DNA from: Colimorpha_A sp045540115
GTDB taxonomy: Bacteria; Bacillota; Clostridia; Oscillospirales; CAG-272
Direction of reading: 5' to 3'
Assembly (NCBI GenBank): GCA_045540115.1
Contig: JAZQGR010000094.1
Coordinates: 1 to 11,201, forward strand
Length of the DNA stretch: 11,201 nt
The notes under the pieces were generated by a model. The model was not told where the DNA came from. It saw only the letters and a list, made by a program, of their open reading frames with translations, and made no database searches. Made by a program: the position numbers and the translations under genes. Within the stretch, counting starts at the first letter, position 1; every line of letters starts with the position of its first letter. Shown piece by piece: positions 6,940 to 11,201 of the stretch.

Positions 6940-6970
6940 ACTTTTGTGAAAAGTCCCGTAACTTTTAAGT
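6940..6970. repeat. ACTTTT palindromes upstream of the ATPase promoter
   Basis: ACTTTT-GTG-AAAAGT (6940-6954) is followed by ACTT-TT-AAGT (6961-6970). Both centre on ACTT/AAGT half-sites, about 18 bp apart, and end just before the expected -35 region of the ATPase promoter. They could be paired sites for a regulator. AT-rich palindromes of this length also arise by chance. Confidence 0.35.
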
Positions 6971-6977
6971 GAGAGTA

Positions 6978-7006
6978 TTGCATTCCAGGCAAAGATGTGC
7001 TATAAT
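6978..7006 (+). promoter_or_regulatory. Promoter of the ATPase operon
   Basis: TATAAT (7001-7006) is preceded by TGC (6998-7000), giving an extended -10. The -35 position 17 nt upstream is TTGCAT (6978-6983), matching only the TTG of consensus, which an extended -10 can tolerate. Transcription would start near 7013, leaving a leader of about 50 nt before the ATG at 7062. Confidence 0.75.
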
Positions 7007-7061
7007 ACACTTGAAAGTTCGGGGACAACACACTCAACTTTTTAGTAAACGGAGGATTATA

Positions 7062-8351
7062 ATGGACACTGTAATTAAAAGAGACTTTTACCTTAACCAA
7101 CTGATTGATAAAAAAGAGAACGGGCTTATTAAGGTGATTACCGGCATAAGACGATGCGGAAAGAGCTATTTGCTCTTCAATCTGTTCTACGACTACTTAC
7201 TTGCCAGCGGTGTCAAGGAGGAGCAGATTATTACGGTCGCTCTTGATGATGACACTTTTGTGCAGTATCGCGATCCTGACATGCTATCTCAATATCTCAG
7301 ATCAAAGATTGTTAATAAGGAGCAATATTACATTCTGATAGATGAGGTTCAGTATGCCATTGCCAAGGATGAGCTTAAAAACCCGGAGAACATTCGGTTG
7401 TACAATGTACTGAATGGACTTATGCGTCTTCGCAATGTGGACATCTACGTTACCGGAAGTAATTCTAAGATGCTCACCAAGGATGTTATGACTGCTTTTC
7501 GCGGTAGAGGAGACGAATTGAAGGTGTTCCCGCTGTCTTTCAAGGAATATTATGACTTTGTCGGCGGAGATAAGTCCGAGGCGTATGAAGATTATGCTCT
7601 GTATGGCGGTATGCCTCTTGTGTTGTCCAAGAAGAGCGACGCGGAAAAGGCAAATTATCTGCGTGGCTTGTTTAGCGAAGTTTATTTTAAGGATATTGTA
7701 GAGCGATATGATATTACTCTACCGGATGTACTTGAAGAATTGGCAGATGATCTGTGTTCCTCCATTGGATCTCTTACCAATGCAAATAAGATTGCTAACA
7801 CCTTGCAGACCGTTAAGGGAATCAAGGTGTCAAGCACCACCATTGCAAACTATCTTAATTATCTGATTGAATCGTTCCTTTTCAGTAACGCCAAACGCTT
7901 TGATGTAAAGGGAAAGAAGTATTTTGAGTACCCCTCTAAGTATTACTGTACCGATGTTGGCCTTAGGAACGCGCAATTGAATTTCAGGCAGCAAGAAGAG
8001 ACTCATATCATGGAGAATGTTATTTACAATGAGCTGCTGCGACGTGGTTACTCCGTCGATGTTGGTGTTGTTGAGATCGTAGAGCGCAAGGAAGGAAAAA
8101 AGGTCAAAAAACAGTGTGAGATCGATTTTGTTGTAAATGTTGGCTCTAAGAAATACTATGTCCAGTCTGCGCTGAACGTTAGCGATCCAACCAAGATGGA
8201 TACTGAACTCAGACCTCTCAAGAATACCAATGATTTTTTCAAGAAGATCATTGTAAGCAAGACCTCTCAAAAACCGTGGAACGACGAAGACGGAATTTTA
8301 CATCTTGGTTTGTATGAGTTCCTGCTGAATGAAAACGCACTTGATTTATAA
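7062..8351 (+). CDS. AAA-type ATPase with DUF4143 domain
   Basis: A 429-aa protein of the widespread archaeal/bacterial ATPase family with an AAA_14 domain plus DUF4143. The Walker A motif is GIRRCGKS (28-35), Walker B YILIDEVQ (90-97), and the sensor-1 region is VTGSNSKML. The C-terminal DUF4143 part includes the restriction-endonuclease-like segment CEIDFVVNVGSKKYYVQSAL, with Glu353, Asp355 and Gln368 resembling a degenerate PD-(D/E)xK core. The length is typical and all ATPase residues are present. GGAGG (7051-7055) is 6 nt before the ATG at 7062; an upstream in-frame start near 6969 would precede the promoter -10 and is rejected. The physiological role of this family is not established. 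The NYN-domain gene follows after 14 nt, which suggests joint expression. Confidence 0.93.
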   Translation: MDTVIKRDFYLNQLIDKKENGLIKVITGIRRCGKSYLLFNLFYDYLLASGVKEEQIITVALDDDTFVQYRDPDMLSQYLRSKIVNKEQYYILIDEVQYAIAKDELKNPENIRLYNVLNGLMRLRNVDIYVTGSNSKMLTKDVMTAFRGRGDELKVFPLSFKEYYDFVGGDKSEAYEDYALYGGMPLVLSKKSDAEKANYLRGLFSEVYFKDIVERYDITLPDVLEELADDLCSSIGSLTNANKIANTLQTVKGIKVSSTTIANYLNYLIESFLFSNAKRFDVKGKKYFEYPSKYYCTDVGLRNAQLNFRQQEETHIMENVIYNELLRRGYSVDVGVVEIVERKEGKKVKKQCEIDFVVNVGSKKYYVQSALNVSDPTKMDTELRPLKNTNDFFKKIIVSKTSQKPWNDEDGILHLGLYEFLLNENALDL

Positions 8352-8365
8352 GGTTACAGAACCGT

Positions 8366-9136
8366 GTGTCTAAGAAAGAGGAATATAATTTGTTTGGCAA
8401 AAAGAAAAAGGCAGTAGCCTTTGTGGACTATGAATATTGGTTTTACTCCTACAAGACGAGATTTGGATTGACGCCGGATCCGGTTAAGTGGCTTGAGGAT
8501 GTAAAGCTGGATTATGAGCTAACCGATATTTGGGTATTCGGTGATTTCTCCAATCCTTCCTTAACAGAAGAAGTGGGGAAGATCCGGTGCATTACCAACA
8601 ACATCATTGAAACCGGTAACACTTTCCGCAATAAGAAAAAGGATATGACGGACTTTGTTATGCTCGATTATATCTATCGGGCTGCTGACGAGAACCGCAA
8701 GGTTCGTACATATCTGATTTTCACCGGCGACGGTCATTTTCAGTCTGTGGTGAAGTATCTGACAGAGAAGAAGAAAAAGAAGGTTGTTCTATGCGGAATC
8801 CGTGATTCCATGAGCCGACAGCTGGAGGCTGTGGCAACGGACCTGCGGCTTTATCCGAAGGAGGAAACGAAGTTTAGGGAATATGCCAAGATGATCGTTT
8901 CTAATATGGCCCACGTGTCGACTATAGATAGCATTATCCCAACTTTCTGGGGAACGGTGGAAGCTGTTGCAAGGTATAATAGCGTTCCGCAAGAGCCTAT
9001 CATTGATACGCTTCGGAAAATGATTGATATAGGATATATTGTCCGTAAAGAACGACGGATAAAATTTCAGAAGACGGTTACCGTGTTGACTGCTAATTGG
9101 GAACTTTTGATTAAGGACGGACTCTGGAAACCGTAA
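8366..9136 (+). CDS. NYN-domain (PIN-like nuclease fold) protein with C-terminal winged helix
   Basis: A 256-aa protein. Residues about 16-155 form a NYN domain of the PIN-like nuclease superfamily: VAFVDYEYW supplies the first acidic residue (Asp21), DMTDFVMLD (93-101) the middle pair, and FTGDGHF (119-125) the last Asp122, the arrangement expected for a metal-dependent RNase site. After Lys-rich EKKKKKVVLCG the chain ends in a helical part (about 180-256) with FWGTVEAVARYNSV and IIDTLRKMIDIGYIVRKER, like a winged helix-turn-helix. The start is uncertain: the GTG at 8366 has only a weak AAGG 12 nt upstream, while a TTG at 8390 has AAAGAGG (8375-8381) 8 nt upstream and would begin just before FGKKKKAVAFVDYE. 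Both keep the whole domain. RNase activity is inferred from the residues. Confidence 0.88.
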   Translation: MSKKEEYNLFGKKKKAVAFVDYEYWFYSYKTRFGLTPDPVKWLEDVKLDYELTDIWVFGDFSNPSLTEEVGKIRCITNNIIETGNTFRNKKKDMTDFVMLDYIYRAADENRKVRTYLIFTGDGHFQSVVKYLTEKKKKKVVLCGIRDSMSRQLEAVATDLRLYPKEETKFREYAKMIVSNMAHVSTIDSIIPTFWGTVEAVARYNSVPQEPIIDTLRKMIDIGYIVRKERRIKFQKTVTVLTANWELLIKDGLWKP

Positions 9137-9164
9137 AAAATTGAAGTGGCTTAGGAGAGGTAAC

Positions 9165-9536
9165 ATGAAGAGAAATATAGCGTTGGTTGTAATCGCGATT
9201 GTTGTATGCCTGATAATGGGTGCCTGCAGTAAGAATAATGGCGATTCTAACACCAACAGCGAGTTCGTTGGTGAGTGGAAGGCTAACCAGGTGTCCTCGG
9301 TAATGGACGGAGAAACAGCATATAAAACCGTAGTTGTTCAGCTGAACAAGGACGGTACCGGCTCCTACAAGGATAAGCAGGGAACGTGGGAAGTCAAGGA
9401 TAACACAACAATAGTACTCACGTTGACAAATGAGAACATCGGTATGGTATTTGAAATTGGTGACGAAGAAGGAAAAACAGTGCTGAAGTACTATCAAGAC
9501 GTTTTCTATAGAGCGTCGGAGTTTGTTGAGAAATAA
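9165..9536 (+). CDS. Small lipoprotein with lipocalin-like domain
   Basis: A 123-aa secreted lipoprotein. The signal peptide MKRNIALVVIAIVVCLIMGAC has a positive start, a hydrophobic core and a lipobox MGAC with the acylated cysteine at 21, so the mature part is anchored on the outer face of the membrane. After a polar linker (SKNNGDSNTNSE) come about 90 strand-rich residues: FVGEWKANQV, VVVQLNKDGTGSYKDKQGTWEV and TTIVLTLTNENIGMVFEI. The pattern 'GxW...LxxDGTGxY...GTWEVKDNTTIVLT' is that of small lipocalin-like (DUF5640-type) domains in Firmicutes. No ligand can be predicted. AGGAGAGG (9153-9160) favours the ATG at 9165 over an in-frame TTG at 9141. Confidence 0.88.
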   Translation: MKRNIALVVIAIVVCLIMGACSKNNGDSNTNSEFVGEWKANQVSSVMDGETAYKTVVVQLNKDGTGSYKDKQGTWEVKDNTTIVLTLTNENIGMVFEIGDEEGKTVLKYYQDVFYRASEFVEK

Positions 9537-9555
9537 TAGCGAAGAGGTAGAGATG

Positions 9556-10035
9556 ATGAGCAGAAAATTAGTGGCATACTTCTCTGCAAGCGGTGTGACC
9601 GCAAAGGTAGCAGAGTCGCTTTCCGAGGCTATCGGAGCAGATATTTACGCAATTGAGCCTAAGGTCCCATATACGAAGGCAGACCTGAATTGGATGAACA
9701 AGAATTCACGCAGCTCTGTTGAAATGAGGGACCCCAATTCCCGTCCGGAAATTGCTGAGCTCCGTGATAATATGGATGAATATGACGTGATCTTTGTCGG
9801 TTTTCCCATCTGGTGGTACGTGGCGCCCACGATCATCAACACCTTTTTGGAAAGCTACGACCTTAGCGGCAAGACAATTGTTCCATTTGCTACGTCGGGC
9901 GGCAGCGGAATGGGTAAAACCAATGAAAAGTTGAAGCCCAGCTGTCCGAACTCCACTTTGCTTGAAGGAAGGGTCTTTAAGGCCAGGGTGACTAAAGCAG
10001 AGCTTGCTGCCTGGGAGGATGGCATAGTATTTTAA
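9556..10035 (+). CDS. Flavodoxin (flavodoxin_4 family)
   Basis: A 159-aa flavodoxin-fold protein that should bind FMN and carry electrons or act as a small NAD(P)H-dependent oxidoreductase in the cytoplasm. The phosphate loop is YFSASGVTAKVAE (about 7-19), with the ASGVT core in place of the SxTGNT of classical flavodoxins. Next come YAIEPKVPYTKADLNWMNKNSRSSVEM, then VIFVGFPIWWYVAPTIINTFLE (about 79-100) and IVPFATSGGSGMG (about 113-125), all diagnostic of this family. AAGAGG (9542-9547) serves ATG 9556 at 8 nt; ATG 9553, adding one Met, is equally possible. The partner enzyme is not in the window. Confidence 0.94.
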   Translation: MSRKLVAYFSASGVTAKVAESLSEAIGADIYAIEPKVPYTKADLNWMNKNSRSSVEMRDPNSRPEIAELRDNMDEYDVIFVGFPIWWYVAPTIINTFLESYDLSGKTIVPFATSGGSGMGKTNEKLKPSCPNSTLLEGRVFKARVTKAELAAWEDGIVF

Positions 10036-10072
10036 GGGATTGGATTCGGAACAATGCATAGGAGGTGTATCC

Positions 10073-10318
10073 ATGAAACTTACATATAAGAGTCAATTAT
10101 TACTGTCGTGCGGAATAATCCTTGTGTTTAACATTCTGAATACAATATTCCATCATTGGATTCTTTCGAGTATTGGATGGTGGCTTTGCGGCTTGTTGTG
10201 GATCATCCATCCTGTCGGTACGAAGAACATGGAACCTACAAAGAAAAACTTACTGGCTATTAGACTTGCTGGAGTGTTTCTTGTTATCGTCGGCTTAGTG
10301 GTACATTTCAATTTCTGA
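10073..10318 (+). CDS. Small membrane protein
   Basis: An 81-aa hydrophobic protein with probably three membrane segments: about 8-26 (QLLLSCGIILVFNILNTIF), 28-45 (WILSSIGWWLCGLLWIIH) and 62-80 (AIRLAGVFLVIVGLVVHF). A short basic loop, GTKNMEPTKKN, lies before the last. The ATG at 10073 follows AGGAGG (10060-10065) by 7 nt, better than an in-frame start at 10040. I do not recognise the family. Confidence 0.8.
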   Translation: MKLTYKSQLLLSCGIILVFNILNTIFHHWILSSIGWWLCGLLWIIHPVGTKNMEPTKKNLLAIRLAGVFLVIVGLVVHFNF

Positions 10319-10339
10319 GGATAAGGAAGATACAGAAAA

Positions 10340-10777
10340 ATGAGAACTACAATTGCATATAAGAAACATAGCGCAGGGATACTCTACATCATACTGACCT
10401 TTGTGGGCGTTATGATGCTGATATCCGCTATTACAGAAAAGATTCTGCCGTTGGGAATTATGGGTGCGCTACTGACGATTATTAGTACGGTACTGTCCAT
10501 CCGATTCCTTTCACTTCCTTCGGACATAGTCGTTCTTTCTGAGGATGGTACGCTTATACTTCCAAAAGGTGTTACTGTTTCTTTAGAGTCTATCAGCGAT
10601 GTTTCATACAGACGAGCATCCGCAAAAGGAATTCAATACCGTTGGGGATCAATCACTTTGTCAACTTATTATGGCAGTTATAAATACGGATTTGTATCAG
10701 ATTGCGAGGATGTGGCAAAGCAAATAACTCAAATGGTCTTTGAAGCAAAACAAAAGGCAAAGGAGGGGTCAAAATGA
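10340..10777 (+). CDS. Membrane protein with C-terminal PH-like strand-rich domain
   Basis: A 145-aa protein with two adjacent membrane helices (about 13-31 and 35-55), then a cytoplasmic part of about 85 residues. The pattern IVVLSEDGTLILPKGVTVSLESISDVSYRRAS, followed by GSITLSTYYGSYKYGFVSDCEDVAKQITQMVFEA, resembles bacterial PH-like domains: strands, an 'l..I..V' segment, then a C-terminal helix. This is a fold-level resemblance only. The ribosome site is weak (AGGA at 10324-10327, 12 nt from the ATG). The stop overlaps the start of the next gene as ATGA, so the two are probably co-translated. Confidence 0.82.
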   Translation: MRTTIAYKKHSAGILYIILTFVGVMMLISAITEKILPLGIMGALLTIISTVLSIRFLSLPSDIVVLSEDGTLILPKGVTVSLESISDVSYRRASAKGIQYRWGSITLSTYYGSYKYGFVSDCEDVAKQITQMVFEAKQKAKEGSK

Positions 10778-11016
10778 TCTGTCCTTATTGCAACAATGAA
10801 ATGGAAAAAGGACTCATTCAAAGTCCGCAAGAAATAAGTTGGTTAAAAGGTGAAAAGCGAAAGCTTTTTGGCCGAGCAGAATTTCATAAGGATTCCGTCG
10901 TTCTGTCAGAATTATCATTTATGAAAGGCTCGGCTTGCATCGCCTATAACTGTCCGAACTGCAAGAAGATAGTCATTGACTACGCTGATGGCAGCAATGA
11001 TTTGAACGGAGGTTAA
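10774..11016 (+). CDS. Small zinc-ribbon protein (DUF6487-like)
   Basis: An 80-aa protein with two CxxC knuckles, Cys3/Cys6 (CPYCNNEMEKGLIQS) and Cys60/Cys63 (CPNCKK), which together should bind one zinc ion. Between them lie WLKGEKRKLF and a strand pair. The opening CPYCxxEMEKGxIQS is typical of a family of short clostridial zinc-ribbon proteins that I recall as DUF6487; their role is unknown. AGGAGG (10761-10766) is 7 nt before the ATG, and the start overlaps the stop of the preceding gene. Confidence 0.85.
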   Translation: MICPYCNNEMEKGLIQSPQEISWLKGEKRKLFGRAEFHKDSVVLSELSFMKGSACIAYNCPNCKKIVIDYADGSNDLNGG

Positions 11017-11018
11017 GA

Positions 11019-11201
11019 ATGAAAAAAGTTTGTGTATGGTCAGCGATTATTTCCGCAATTGTCCTCTTTATAACTTGGGGTATTGTGGGAGTAAAACTGC
11101 TTGACAATAATTATGAATTTATGGTTGAAGTATATATCACGGGCGCTTTCACTCTAATCTTACTCGGTAGTATTGTGTGCTACAAGTTTATTGTCAACCG
11201 T
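11019..11201 (+). CDS. Membrane protein, truncated by the window end
   Basis: An ATG at 11019 follows GGAGG (11008-11012) by 6 nt and opens a frame that is still open at the last base. The 61 residues visible start MKKVCVWSAIISAIVLFITWGIVGVKLL and then show a second helix, VEVYITGAFTLILLGSIVCYKFI. With two hydrophobic segments around a short acidic loop, it is a small membrane protein or the start of a larger one. It lies 2 nt after the zinc-ribbon gene, so it belongs to the same run of genes. Confidence 0.75.
   Translation, partial: MKKVCVWSAIISAIVLFITWGIVGVKLLDNNYEFMVEVYITGAFTLILLGSIVCYKFIVNR

Larger units (their letters stand above)
6738..7061. other. Divergent intergenic region of 324 bases
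   Basis: This stretch separates the leftward hypothetical gene from the rightward ATPase gene. I see no convincing gene in it; the short open frames lack ribosome sites. It holds the promoter of the ATPase operon (TATAAT at 7001-7006) and a cluster of inverted repeats, listed separately. A leftward promoter must also lie here; TACAAT on the minus strand near 6779-6784 is a weak candidate without a good -35. Confidence 0.7.

Noticed and set aside
8789..9256. A 155-residue leftward open frame across the end of the NYN gene and start of the lipoprotein gene
   Set aside because: It lies antisense to two well-supported genes and has no ribosome site or family pattern.
1..11201. CRISPR array, tRNA or rRNA gene, insertion sequence ends or transposase
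   Set aside because: No regularly spaced repeats, cloverleaf, rRNA-like sequence, transposase motif or terminal repeats were seen on either strand.

Overview
The window reads as chromosome of a gut-type Firmicute of the class Clostridia. I infer this from the strong AGGAGG-type ribosome sites, TATAAT/TTGACA promoters, moderate base composition, and protein families typical of that class: BlaI/M56 pairs, a DUF4143 ATPase, flavodoxin_4 and a CPYCxxEM zinc ribbon. Only the class-level assignment is supportable.

Region 1 (1-2986) is a three-gene operon. It has a TATAAT promoter flanked by two CTACA-NN-TGTAG operators, a BlaI/MecI-type repressor, a BlaR1-type M56 membrane protease with a large ectodomain unlike a penicillin-binding domain, and a small polytopic membrane protein. 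It ends in a strong hairpin terminator.

Region 2 (3003-6256) is a second module with the same plan: TTGACA promoter, two operator dyads of a different sequence, BlaI-like repressor, and an M56 protease that stops right after its last membrane helix and so has no sensor domain. It is followed by a 617-aa polytopic membrane protein carrying the large extracytoplasmic domain the protease lacks. It ends in a nearly identical copy of the terminator of region 1. The two modules look like paralogous signal-transduction cassettes (membrane sensor, intramembrane protease, cleavable repressor). Diverged operators and recognition helices may insulate them. Neither contains a beta-lactamase or penicillin-binding protein gene.

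Region 3 (6258-7061) holds one leftward gene of unknown function and a 324-base intergenic stretch with several inverted repeats and the promoter of the next operon.

Region 4 (7062-11201, running off the end) is a tightly spaced rightward run of eight genes: a DUF4143-type AAA ATPase, a NYN-domain (PIN-like nuclease fold) protein with a probable winged-helix tail, a small lipoprotein, a flavodoxin, two small membrane proteins (the second with a possible PH-like tail), a small zinc-ribbon protein and a truncated membrane protein. No terminator is visible between them, so they may share a transcript. A common function is not evident.
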